From the NCBI GenBank assembly GCA_023398495.1, contig JAEWSG010000118.1, positions 1 through 64,000 on the forward strand: 64,000 bases of DNA, written 5' to 3'. Under the pieces are notes generated by a model. That model did not search any database and was not told the origin of the DNA. It saw only the letters and a list, made by a program, of their open reading frames with translations. The stretch's first letter is position 1; every line of letters starts with the position of its first letter. The position numbers and the translations under genes were made by a program. This document shows positions 25,055-33,996 of this stretch, in pieces. This stretch comes from Bacillota bacterium (GTDB lineage Bacteria; Bacillota; Clostridia; Acetivibrionales; Acetivibrionaceae).

Positions 25055-26122
25055 TTATTGACTGATACTTATAGCAATATTGCTCCCATTTGCTGCAGCC
25101 GATGTATTATTGTCTCCATTAATATTTATGTTTATATCATTGCCTTCTATTGTTGTATTATCTGTTTGATTTGTTTGTTCAGCTTTATTTATCGCAGTTT
25201 CCTGCTGTTGCTTATTGTCTTTTTTATCATTATCAGAAACCATTAATGGAGTTGATGATGCTTTAACATCGCCATTTACATTTACATTTTTATCATCAAC
25301 CTTATGGACAGGTAGTGGGGTTGCCGGTATTATGGACTCAGTAATTTCTTCAGAAAGCATTTGTGGAACATTTTTGGTAATGCCGCTTTCCACATTTGCA
25401 TTATCAGTTGGTATTGGGGTTAATGAAATATTTTCAGCTTGAACCGAATACGCCTTTTGCTTCGCTGAACTTGCTTTGCTGATGTTATATGAAACTCCCT
25501 TCATAAAAAGAGTTGATACACAACCTAAAACTATTATAATCAAGACAGACTTACCTAGTTTTGTGACTATATTGGCAGATAATTTATTACTCCTAATATC
25601 TATATCCATTTCTTTTTTATGGTTACGCCCAACTTTGCTTTTTAAACTCAAATCAAATTTTAAAACCCCGAAATATTCTCCATCTGGTATTTCCGGAACA
25701 ACTTCATATCCATTAACTTCATTATTACAACAATCAATTTTTATAGCTCCATTTGTTTCCACCTTGTCTTTTTTCTCATAAAAATCCAATTCAGTGGAAA
25801 TATTTAATACATCAAATAGAAATTGCTCAAAAGTCGCTATCCTCAAAACTTCATTTTTAACATCTTCAGAAAGCATTGAATTAAGTATAAGTTTTTCAAT
25901 ATTTTCCCTAATAGCTCTTTTCTGAACTTCGCTTGATTCTTGTACTGCAAAAGTAACTATATTGTTAATATCCTCACAACTAGGTATGACTGTATTGTTA
26001 TTCCATTTGTAAATCATTGAAACTCCCTTAAAAAGATACATGTCAGCAAGAAACCCAGCGTTCTTTTTGGTTACTTTCATTAAGATATCCAGAATGTTTT
26101 TAAAATTCAGTCTGTCCTTCAC
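25055..26122 (-). CDS. membrane-anchored protein, single central span, extracellular Asn-rich tail
   Basis: The protein has 355 aa. The first about 190 residues are soluble and helical, without recognised domain. A membrane span follows near residue 200 (VLIIIVLGCVSTLF). The rest is low-complexity Thr, Asn and Ser, ending in NININGDNNTSAAANGS and SISQ. That ending is shared with the flanking TPR proteins. GTG at 26122 is chosen because GGGGGG sits six bases before it. It lies between the two TPR genes in one operon. The N-terminus could be cytoplasmic; an anti-sigma-like role is possible but no motif proves it. Confidence 0.7.
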   Translation of the reverse strand: MKDRLNFKNILDILMKVTKKNAGFLADMYLFKGVSMIYKWNNNTVIPSCEDINNIVTFAVQESSEVQKRAIRENIEKLILNSMLSEDVKNEVLRIATFEQFLFDVLNISTELDFYEKKDKVETNGAIKIDCCNNEVNGYEVVPEIPDGEYFGVLKFDLSLKSKVGRNHKKEMDIDIRSNKLSANIVTKLGKSVLIIIVLGCVSTLFMKGVSYNISKASSAKQKAYSVQAENISLTPIPTDNANVESGITKNVPQMLSEEITESIIPATPLPVHKVDDKNVNVNGDVKASSTPLMVSDNDKKDNKQQQETAINKAEQTNQTDNTTIEGNDINININGDNNTSAAANGSNIAISISQ

Positions 26123-26168
26123 AAAATCCCCCCAATAAAACAAATAATTTTCATACTAATCTAATACG

Positions 26169-29105
26169 CTATTTCAATAAATTTTTATACTCTATAATTT
26201 GTGCATAATCCCATTCATCATCTTCCAAAGTATAAACCCTAAGAGCTTCATCAAAACACATCAATGCAAGCTTTGAATTTTCTTCCTCATCTCTAATTTT
26301 TGACAAACCAGTATAAGCAATTCCTAGATCACGCATAGTTTCAGCATAAAGTAATGGATATTTTTCAAAAGTCCTAAACTTCAAAGCATTTTTAAATGAA
26401 CTAATAGATTTATTAATGTTCAATTCTTTATCTTCAATTGCAGACAATCCAAAATATGCCCTCGCCAAGCTGTTTTGTGTCTGTGCATAAAGTAAGGGAT
26501 TATTTTCTAGAGAATATATTTCTAAAATAGTATCAAATGCGTCAATAGCCTTATTAAAATATTCTATCGAATTCTTTAATTCTGCAAGTTCCCGACAGGC
26601 ATCGCCCTTATAAATCAGCTTTCCGATATATGCCATATTATTTTCTTTATAAAAGATTTCTATGCTTTCATCAAGTGTAGCAATAGCTTTAAGCAGATTT
26701 GCTTCCTTATCCCTTATCTTTGAAAGACAATAATAACCACGTCCCTCTACTCCTTTTAAATCTGCATACTGAGGAGGAAACATATCAAAGGTAACCAACT
26801 CCTGAGCCTCTTTTGATAAGGTGATTCCTTTAAGTATATTCTCTTCCTTATTGTGCACATTAGATAGCGAATAGTAAGAATTAGCCATTATCATTTTTGC
26901 ATATCCTATACTCTGAGGAGCATCCGATTCATTTATTATTTTAATGCCCTCCTCACACAACTCAATAGCCTTAGTAGCATTTTCCCCGGCATCTTTTACC
27001 TGGGATAGATACAGATATGGCGTAGCCATACTTAAGAGAGTATTCGCATAAATCGTTGGGTATTTATCAACTGAAAAATATTCAAGTGATTCATTATAGC
27101 ACTCAATAGAATTCAAACAATTTTCCACAGTATTATTCATATTTGCCATATAATAATATGCAGTTCCCATATTCCTCTTAATCATTGAATATTGTTGAGG
27201 GTTACTGCTTTTCGTAACAACTCGCAATGCTTCATTGAATGCATTTATACCTTCCTCAAAGAATTCATATTTATATTCGCTTTGAGCCAATGTACAATAG
27301 AACACTCCAAGCTCCTTCTGGCACAAATAATAGGCTTCAGGTTCCTGTTCGATTGTGTTAACCTCCAGAGATTCTTTGTAGTATTCTATGGCTTTATTGA
27401 TATTTTCCTTAGGCTCCCTGAATAGATGCAGGTTCCAATGTGCCTTTCCAAGAGAGGTCTTAGCATCAGCATACAATATTGGATATTTTTCTTTAGAAAA
27501 TATTTTTAAAGATTCTTCGTGAGCCGCAATAGCTTTATTTGCATATTCGACTCCTACCTGTTTTGAAGATAGGTACAGATATATATAACCAAGCAATCTC
27601 TGAGTTAAAGCATAATTAAGTGGATACATTTCCAACGTTCTCACACTAAGGCTTTCTTTACAAGCCTCTTGAGCGTTATTTAAATTCTGAATGTCGTCTT
27701 TTACAGTCGATAACTGATAATATACCCATCCCTGAAAGTTCTTAAGAGAAGCATAATATGTTGGATAATCATCAAAAGTATATATTTTTAATGCTTCTTC
27801 AAAATATTCAACTGCTTTATTAAGGTTTTCAGCAGTATCCTTTATAAACGAAAAGTTGTAATAGCAACTTGCTATACTTCCTTTAACAGAAGCATATTCC
27901 AAAGGATACCTGCCTGCATCGAATAATTCAATAATGTCATTGTATTCTTCAAGTGCTTTCACAAAATGTTGTCCTTCTGCCATTGAAGAACCAAGATTAA
28001 CATATACTTCTGCCAGCAACTTCTTAGTTAAGGCATATTCCATTAAATATTCTTCTTTTGTAAAAGTCAACAGTGCCTCATTATAAGCCGTAATAGCTTC
28101 GTTCAGATTTTTAATACTGTCTTTAATTGAAGCCTGAAGTCCAAATGCAGTACCAATATTCCTTTTGACTATCGCATACTCTTCCATGTTATTATTATGT
28201 GAATAAATTTCTATAGCCTTGTTGTATGCATCAAATGCACGACTTAAATTCCTGTCCCTTTCTCTTATGTATGCCAATTCTGTATATGCCATTCCCAAAC
28301 CGTTTTGTGCTGAAGCATATATTTCATAATTTTCTTCGGGTGAACTTACTGCCAAAGCCTCTTCAAATGAAACTACAGCTTTGGTGGAATTCTCTTCACA
28401 ATTTATTATCTTTGAAAGTTTAACATAAACATTACCTAAATTAACTTTGCTGCGTCCATATTCTTTAGGGTTAGCTTTGCTTGATATATTTTCAAGTATT
28501 TTGCTATACTTGTTTATTGCCCCAAAATAATTTTTATTTTTCACAAGTTCATCAGCATCACTGATTTCATCATTAACCTTGTCAATTCCATAGCGCTTGG
28601 ATATGTTAACAACAGTATTACTCCCTGCTAAAAGCACTATGTTATTATCTCCATTCATGTTTATATTTATAGTATTATTAGGCCAGATCTTTACAGTTCT
28701 ATGTTCATCATCAACACTGTATTTGGATTTTAGTATAAGTTCAATAAACTGAACTGGTACATAAAATCTATCCTTATTTATTAAAGATGAGGTGCATAGT
28801 TCTATATTTTCACCATTAACATTTACTATATTACTGCCATTCCTCATGCTTATGTTTTTCTCTTCCCTATTGCCAGTAACAGTCATTGAAAGTCCATCCC
28901 AACTCACATCAAACCCAAAAACTTCATACAATTCTCTGATGGGCATGTACAATTCTTTATTTACCATTATAGGCAGGATATCGAATTCCACTGGCTCATT
29001 ATTAACACTTACCTGATACTTGCTGTCTGCATAGCAAATATTTACTCCTGGCAAAAAACTAATAACCATAACTAATATCAATATTTTTATAACTTTTTTA
29101 TTCAT
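26169..29105 (-). CDS. large secreted TPR protein with copper-amine-oxidase-like N-domain
   Basis: The protein has 978 aa. A signal peptide (about 1-26) is followed by a copper amine oxidase N-terminal-like domain (about 30-140, MPIRELYEVFGFDVSW), then ININMNGDNNIVLLAGSN (about 150-167), then some 17 TPR-like units of about 44-50 residues, many with the pattern ENLNKAVEYFEEALKIYT. The repeats are so alike that internal duplication is likely. It begins with ATG at 29105, with AAAGGTGG upstream. It is the first of the three-gene operon. It may display a protein-binding scaffold outside the cell. Confidence 0.82.
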   Translation of the reverse strand: MNKKVIKILILVMVISFLPGVNICYADSKYQVSVNNEPVEFDILPIMVNKELYMPIRELYEVFGFDVSWDGLSMTVTGNREEKNISMRNGSNIVNVNGENIELCTSSLINKDRFYVPVQFIELILKSKYSVDDEHRTVKIWPNNTININMNGDNNIVLLAGSNTVVNISKRYGIDKVNDEISDADELVKNKNYFGAINKYSKILENISSKANPKEYGRSKVNLGNVYVKLSKIINCEENSTKAVVSFEEALAVSSPEENYEIYASAQNGLGMAYTELAYIRERDRNLSRAFDAYNKAIEIYSHNNNMEEYAIVKRNIGTAFGLQASIKDSIKNLNEAITAYNEALLTFTKEEYLMEYALTKKLLAEVYVNLGSSMAEGQHFVKALEEYNDIIELFDAGRYPLEYASVKGSIASCYYNFSFIKDTAENLNKAVEYFEEALKIYTFDDYPTYYASLKNFQGWVYYQLSTVKDDIQNLNNAQEACKESLSVRTLEMYPLNYALTQRLLGYIYLYLSSKQVGVEYANKAIAAHEESLKIFSKEKYPILYADAKTSLGKAHWNLHLFREPKENINKAIEYYKESLEVNTIEQEPEAYYLCQKELGVFYCTLAQSEYKYEFFEEGINAFNEALRVVTKSSNPQQYSMIKRNMGTAYYYMANMNNTVENCLNSIECYNESLEYFSVDKYPTIYANTLLSMATPYLYLSQVKDAGENATKAIELCEEGIKIINESDAPQSIGYAKMIMANSYYSLSNVHNKEENILKGITLSKEAQELVTFDMFPPQYADLKGVEGRGYYCLSKIRDKEANLLKAIATLDESIEIFYKENNMAYIGKLIYKGDACRELAELKNSIEYFNKAIDAFDTILEIYSLENNPLLYAQTQNSLARAYFGLSAIEDKELNINKSISSFKNALKFRTFEKYPLLYAETMRDLGIAYTGLSKIRDEEENSKLALMCFDEALRVYTLEDDEWDYAQIIEYKNLLK

Positions 29106-29542
29106 CTTTATACCACCTTTATTATTAAAACTCTTTGTTCTAACAAAAGAAAAAATAGATATGCATGCTGAACATGCACAAAGAACTTGTACTGTTCGGT
29201 ACCTAATCTACTAAACTTAACCATTTTTATATTATCATACAAAGTTATTTTGTCAAGATATTCCTGAAAACAACCACAGCCAATATTGGTTCTGTTGCAA
29301 AAAATCCAATGACTGTATATAATCTTACCATACTATGCAATAGTAGGATAAAATGAATCGGAACAGTTCCATTACTACACATACTCCTTATACTATATAA
29401 AAGTTTCAAGAACGTTAATAGAGTATAATAGAGTATCTACTGTTGTTTTTTGCATTTAATTTTATATATAAAATTGGAAGGATATATATCGGGTTACCCG
29501 AAGGCGATTTTGAGGTTGCTAATATTTGTAAAGGCATAATTG
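29106..29542. other. AT-rich intergenic region, no gene seen
   Basis: No credible ORF. At 29288-29301 is GGTTCTGTTGCAAA, close to the ends of IS6-type elements, but no matching second end or transposase is visible. The upstream region of the TPR operon should hold its promoter; none was placed. Confidence 0.45.
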
Positions 29543-30952
29543 CTAGTATTTTAGGGCCATAATATTTCCGGTTAACCCTGCTGCAGTTCCCAATAACAAC
29601 ACAGTATCTCCCCGTTTAACTTTTCCTTCTTCCACAGCTTCACATAAAACATAGGGTACAGGTGCAGATACCATGTTTCCGTATTTTTGCACGTTGTTAA
29701 TATATTTATCTTTTCCAATGCCCATTTTTTTCATAAGCATGTCCAATGCTTTACTGGCTTGATGGAGTATAATTAGATCCACGTCATTTATGTCAATTCC
29801 TGACTGCTTTGAAAACTCTCCTATTAATTCAGACACCTTTGCACCTGCTAAATATAGTACTTTTCTGCCCTTCATATCAAACATGTACTCTTCTTTTGTA
29901 TTTTCACAATAGTTTTGTGGATGTAAATTTGTAAGCCCGCCCCTGATTTCCGTGTCATGGGCACCTTCTATCCAAGTCCTTTGAAGGCTATGAAGAATAC
30001 CACTTTTACACTCTTTGTCCTTTGTTATTACAAAAGCTGCTGCTGCATCACTAAAAAGCTCATAGGACTCCTTTTGCTTTGGATTAATAGCTTTGGATGG
30101 TACATCTGCAGACACAATTAAAATATTATTGTAACGGCCTGCTTCAATTAAAAATAACAATTGCATACTTATTTTTTCGCGTACATATCTGTTGGTACAG
30201 ACCATCCATCTTTTCATAAGACTAAAATAGTGCCCTGCACCCAGGATTGTTGTGCCAACTCTGCAGGCAATAGTGTGTTGAATAATCTGCACATCACTGC
30301 ATTGCATTAATTTTGCTATCTCGTGGTCATCGCACAGCTTGTCTTGTACTGATTCAAAAACCCTGTACTTATTCATTAAATCAGTTTTTGCAAAATAGCA
30401 CATACCATTTAATGTATCGTTCATTCCAAGCCGTGACATAGGAAGATAAGTTAGCAACGAGTTACTGTTGACAAAGCCTGTTACCAATCTTGAGAAGAAG
30501 TTGTTGTATCTGGAATAATAAGGTATGCCGGTTACAATACATTCTTTCTGTTTGTTGTCTAACAATTCTTTAATACTACACAGTGCTTTAAAGTCAATAA
30601 CCGTATCGTCATCTATTGCTGCTATGTATTTCCTGCAAAATTTAAGTGCCAGATTTTGTTTATATACTTTCGCACTCAGGTTCTTGGGGATTTCGTCACA
30701 AATAATAATTTCTATATCTCTATTAGTGGTTTCATTGATTTCATTGACTATATCCTGGGCCGGTAAATCGTTATAATCTACTAAATTTGCGTTAGCACTG
30801 TTTTTAACGTTGTCCAATAAATCCTGCTTTAAATTTGGATCACCGGATACAATAGGCTGAATTACAGAGAATTCGTGGCTAATGTCAACTGCTGTATTGA
30901 CGCGTTTGCGCATTTTGTTTTGATAGCTCACCATTAAACATACTCTCACCAA
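29543..30952 (-). CDS. chimera: glycosyltransferase (GT21-like) fused to C-terminal half of KAS III
   Basis: The 469-aa protein is made of two unrelated pieces. Residues 1-about 255 match ceramide-glucosyltransferase-like enzymes: IAAIDDDT, then DDHEIA and MKRWMVCTNRYVRE. From about 256 it is the C-terminal half of a 3-oxoacyl-ACP synthase III: LLFLIEAGRYNNILIVSAD, ILHQASKALDML (active-site His) and YGNMVSAPVP (active-site Asn), ending GLTGNIMALKY. The KAS III catalytic Cys and N-terminal half are absent, as is the C-terminal membrane part of the glycosyltransferase. It probably arose by deletion between two neighbouring genes; activity is doubtful. The start is TTG 30952 or ATG 30934. Confidence 0.78.
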   Translation of the reverse strand: MVRVCLMVSYQNKMRKRVNTAVDISHEFSVIQPIVSGDPNLKQDLLDNVKNSANANLVDYNDLPAQDIVNEINETTNRDIEIIICDEIPKNLSAKVYKQNLALKFCRKYIAAIDDDTVIDFKALCSIKELLDNKQKECIVTGIPYYSRYNNFFSRLVTGFVNSNSLLTYLPMSRLGMNDTLNGMCYFAKTDLMNKYRVFESVQDKLCDDHEIAKLMQCSDVQIIQHTIACRVGTTILGAGHYFSLMKRWMVCTNRYVREKISMQLLFLIEAGRYNNILIVSADVPSKAINPKQKESYELFSDAAAAFVITKDKECKSGILHSLQRTWIEGAHDTEIRGGLTNLHPQNYCENTKEEYMFDMKGRKVLYLAGAKVSELIGEFSKQSGIDINDVDLIILHQASKALDMLMKKMGIGKDKYINNVQKYGNMVSAPVPYVLCEAVEEGKVKRGDTVLLLGTAAGLTGNIMALKY

Positions 30953-31058
30953 AAATATCAGGCATCCCGACTCCCTGAAGGAAGTTTATTAATGGTTTCA
31001 TTCGTTACATCCGTCGTATAAATATTTCCAGTGCCAACTCCCTCAATAGATAATATAA

Positions 31059-31083
31059 AACCCTCACACAAAAAGTGAGGGTT
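31059..31083 (-). terminator. rho-independent terminator after the CheX gene
   Basis: AACCCTCAC and GTGAGGGTT form a 9-bp stem with a 7-base loop. The minus strand continues TTTATATT. Confidence 0.75.
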
Positions 31084-31113
31084 ACACTAAAGAATATTCA
31101 CTCCCCCCAGAAA

Positions 31114-31563
31114 TCAAGAGGCCCGATTCATTCTTATTTCCAGGCATATCTCACCGATTGCCGTGCAGATGTAGCAGCTTGTATTTATTTCATATTCCTT
31201 ATCATCATCAAGCTTACATTGCACCGGAGGTAATATATCACAGTTCATGTGGTTCTCTGAAAGTTCAGATAGTACATTTCCGCTTATTATATTTGCAATC
31301 TCTGATACTGCAGAGCTCACAAAAGCATCCACAGCATCAAACTTCATTCCGCTCATGAGATTTACTATATTAAGGGATGTGGAGACCGGGTATCGGTAAA
31401 TCACCTTTCCTTGGAGGTCACCGGTAACGCCGATGACGATATCAACCTCATCGTCACACTTGAAATCCCCAGCCGGATGATCGGAAATCTCTGAAATGTT
31501 AAGCATCAATTTAAATACATTCTGTGTTGCATCGACAAATGCTTTATGAACTTTATCTTTCAT
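31114..31563 (-). CDS. CheX-like chemotaxis phosphatase
   Basis: The protein has 149 aa. The CheX/CheC active-site helix is seen as SSAVSEIANIISGN, where Glu and Asn three residues apart (E-I-A-N) remove phosphate from CheY. The fold and length match CheX. It starts ten bases before the end of the hemerythrin gene and ends just before a terminator. It may dephosphorylate a CheY-type protein; a CheY-like gene is at 60885. Other signalling roles in redox response are possible. Confidence 0.8.
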   Translation of the reverse strand: MKDKVHKAFVDATQNVFKLMLNISEISDHPAGDFKCDDEVDIVIGVTGDLQGKVIYRYPVSTSLNIVNLMSGMKFDAVDAFVSSAVSEIANIISGNVLSELSENHMNCDILPPVQCKLDDDKEYEINTSCYICTAIGEICLEIRMNRAS

Positions 31564-31981
31564 TTCCGCTCATCCCCTTCTTTATGGCATATTCCGCTAT
31601 GCGATGATCTTCTGCGGCTACATGGTTAATCAGCCATGCCAGCAGTCTACCACCAAACTGTTGTATTAATTGCTCGTCATTATTGGATTGCTCGTATTGC
31701 TTGGAAAACTCCAACACATAATCGACCATACCGGTATGTATCTGTTTATGAGCTTCATATCCGGGATAACCAATGCTTCGCTGGTGTTCCTCCTCATCAC
31801 GGAAATGCTCTACAACGTATCCTTTCATAAACTCCAGTGTCTCATTGACCTTCTGGACTTTCTCATCCCAGCAAACTTCAGACCTCAATACCTGCAAAAA
31901 CGAATCGACGCGCCGGAACAATTCCTTATGCTGCGCATCAATCAGAGGAACGCCAAGTTCATAATTGTCTTTCCATAGCAT
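31553..31981 (-). CDS. bacteriohemerythrin
   Basis: The protein has 142 aa. The diiron ligands follow the usual order: His in IDAQHKELF, the HFRDEEEH pair, the H-x-x-x-H of AHKQIH, and the HVAAEDHR end. It binds oxygen or senses redox state. ATG at 31981 has AAAGGAAGG upstream. It overlaps the CheX gene, so the two are co-expressed and may work as a redox-to-taxis pair. The family is well known in anaerobes. Confidence 0.9.
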   Translation of the reverse strand: MLWKDNYELGVPLIDAQHKELFRRVDSFLQVLRSEVCWDEKVQKVNETLEFMKGYVVEHFRDEEEHQRSIGYPGYEAHKQIHTGMVDYVLEFSKQYEQSNNDEQLIQQFGGRLLAWLINHVAAEDHRIAEYAIKKGMSGNER

Positions 31982-32157
31982 AATACTAACCTTCCTTTCG
32001 TATATTTTTTTTTGCTGCTTTTACAACAATGGAATTCAGTAATTGTGAATGGGCCATTTCAAATATTCTCACGACAATTTCATCGAGAAAACAGTATAAA
32101 ATTGGCTTATATAGTTTATCGGCGAATAAAGGTATTTAGTAAATAATTAATACAACA

Positions 32158-32500
32158 TCATTTTTCATTTCGCAGGAAACGGTCAACAGTGGCTACATCC
32201 CACTGGTTGCCTTTTTTAAATTCATTTCTCATCTCATTTAATTCTTTCATAATTGCGTTTTTACCCTTACCTGACAAATAGTCGTTAAAAATCATTCTTA
32301 CAATATCTGCTTCATGCGGTACCACTTCAAGGCAGCCGTTTTTCAAATTATAACCTATAATAGAAAAGCTGAAGGGAATTCCTTCTTTGAATTTATTCCT
32401 TATCCTTCATTTGCAGTTCTCATTTACTGAGCGACTTTCCTCTTGAGCAAAAGAAGCCAGTATAGTCAGCATCTTTACAAAAAAGCTCCCAGCCCCCTTA
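32158..32500 (-). pseudogene. serine recombinase remnant with an in-frame stop
   Basis: Reading right to left, codons for FFVKMLTILASFAQEESRSV and NENCK are followed by TGA at 32407-32409, then RIRNKFKEGIPF, IIGYNLKNGCLEVVP and FLRNEK and a stop. This is the end of the resolvase catalytic domain joined to the recombinase DNA-binding domain. In intact relatives the residue at the stop is Trp (TGG), so a TGA mutation is likely. Both ends are missing. The frame is continuous with the 62-codon stretch 32158-32346. Confidence 0.8.
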
Positions 32501-32587
32501 AGAGTCTGATTACTCCTGATGATTGCTGGGAACAGATATCTACTGTTATCTTGTTATCTATAACCGTGCCGGAACCTTCTCCATTTT

Positions 32588-33694
32588 TTAAATATATTTT
32601 TTTACATCCTCTAAACTCGCATATTCAAAAATACTGTCGATTATAACCTCTAAATTCTCAGTATCTAGTTGTGATATCTTATCCCTTGTTTCTTCTGGCA
32701 ATTTTCCAAATTTCTTAGTAAATAATCTTACTGCTGTTTTATAAAGTGTTTCTTTCTTCTCCTCCTGTCTTCCTTCTTGTCTTCCTTCTTGTCTTCCTTC
32801 TTGTCTAAATATTTCAGCCAAAGTCATCGCCTCTTCACTCCCTTCTGTATAAGAGTATTCGATTCTCTCAATGATTTTATCAAAATCTTCTTTGGTAATA
32901 TCCTTTTTAGCACTAAAAATATATCTCATTAAGGTTTCAAAGTATTCAATTCCTGTTTGTTTATCCTCTAATTCTCTTAAGTACTCTGCTGATATAACAA
33001 TTGATTCTATAAACTCTTCAAGACTTCTCTTATTTATATCTCTAAATGTTGTTAGTATTATTCTATTTATAACTTCTCCCTTTATCTCTTCGTCCGTATA
33101 CCTTGATAAATCATAAAGTAGATATTCATAATCAGGAACACATTTTTTTACATCTTCCGGAAGTTCTTTATAGCCTTTTATCATTTCTCCCAAGGTGGTC
33201 TTAATATTCCATTCATCACTTCCGTGATAAATCACCAATGGTATAACAATTGGAAGCTCATAAGAATTCTCCTTTGTACACTTGGCTTCCCATATTTCCA
33301 GCATGTATTTTAATAGCTGAAAAGAGATATTTCTGCTAGTGTAACTTTTGTGTTCAAAAAGAAAATAAACGTATCCTTCCCTTTTATTAATCTTTATCCT
33401 AAAAAGCATATCTGAAAATACTTCTTGTAGCTCTTCATTGATAAAGCTATCTTTCTGATGCTCTAGCGTATCCAAGTCAACAATTTTTATAATACTTTGT
33501 GGCAAATAGTTATTCATAAAGTCCCTTGCCACTTCTATTTTTGAAAAAGTTTCTTTAAAAAATTTATCATAGCATATGGTCATATTATCATCAATTTTTT
33601 TAGTCATATATGGGATAATTTTTCTTCGGATAATGCGTCTTTTGTAGTTCTCTTCAAATGATCTTATATACACATTCTTGTTTAACAATTTCAT
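32588..33694 (-). CDS. Rpn family PD-(D/E)XK nuclease (recombination-promoting)
   Basis: The protein has 368 aa. It matches the Rpn/transposase_31 group: YDKFFKETFSKIEVARDFMN at the N-terminus, then DLDTLEHQKDSFI, then YFLFEHKSYTSR with the nuclease Glu/Lys. Near residues 289-310 are four copies of the four-residue unit RQEG (RQEGRQEGRQEGRQEE), encoded by a 12-base tandem repeat, a variable hinge typical of Rpn proteins. The start at 33694 has GGAG directly adjacent and is uncertain; ATG at 33607 is another option. These genes often jump or vary in copy number. Confidence 0.83.
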   Translation of the reverse strand: MKLLNKNVYIRSFEENYKRRIIRRKIIPYMTKKIDDNMTICYDKFFKETFSKIEVARDFMNNYLPQSIIKIVDLDTLEHQKDSFINEELQEVFSDMLFRIKINKREGYVYFLFEHKSYTSRNISFQLLKYMLEIWEAKCTKENSYELPIVIPLVIYHGSDEWNIKTTLGEMIKGYKELPEDVKKCVPDYEYLLYDLSRYTDEEIKGEVINRIILTTFRDINKRSLEEFIESIVISAEYLRELEDKQTGIEYFETLMRYIFSAKKDITKEDFDKIIERIEYSYTEGSEEAMTLAEIFRQEGRQEGRQEGRQEEKKETLYKTAVRLFTKKFGKLPEETRDKISQLDTENLEVIIDSIFEYASLEDVKKYI

Positions 33695-33830
33695 CTCCTG
33701 TATAAATTATATCATAAAATCAGCTCACGTCAAACATACGTTCTTAGCTAATTAAAACTTTTATTATCGCTGTATAGCGAAACGTCCGTTGGTTTCTTTG
33801 GCAACCCCATACTTACCCTTAAAAACAACA

Positions 33831-33854
33831 AAAGCCACTGAAATCAGTGACTTT
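33831..33854 (-). terminator. rho-independent terminator
   Basis: AAGCCACTGA and TCAGTGACTT form a stem with a two-base loop. On the minus strand it is followed by TTGTTGTTTTT. It ends the YhcG-type gene transcription unit. Confidence 0.7.
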
Positions 33855-33858
33855 ATAT

Positions 33859-33938
33859 TGTATCAAAATCGTAGTTTTAATATGTCTAATAACTAACTTT
33901 TTGATACAATTTAGCGATAATCGAATTCCGCTAAATTG
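33859..33938. repeat. two adjacent inverted repeats
   Basis: TGTATCAAAA at 33859-33868 is complementary to 33899-33908. CAATTTAGCG at 33907-33916 is exactly complementary to 33929-33938. A third CGCTAAA lies just downstream at about 33947. They could be the end of a mobile element or operator sites. Confidence 0.5.
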
Positions 33939-33996
33939 TTTGACTAACGCTAAAAAGTATAGGACTTCCGCTAAATGGTGCAACCATTAGCTAATA

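Larger units (their letters stand above)
33695..33996. other. intergenic region rich in inverted repeats
   Basis: There is no gene. The region has a terminator at 33831-33854 and two nested inverted repeats at 33859-33938. CGCTAAA recurs several times. Confidence 0.5.

Noticed and set aside
25055..26122. Anti-sigma factor of another sigma factor
   Set aside because: One membrane span and a cytoplasmic part, but no RsgI or zinc-type anti-sigma motif and no sigma gene nearby.
29288..29301. Possible IS6-type end (GGTTCTGTTGCAAA)
   Set aside because: Only one end, no transposase and no second inverted copy found; chance match cannot be excluded.
30953..31058. Possible riboswitch before the glycosyltransferase/KAS chimera
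   Set aside because: One hairpin (ACTTCC/GGGAGT) is seen but the sequence does not fit any riboswitch consensus I know.
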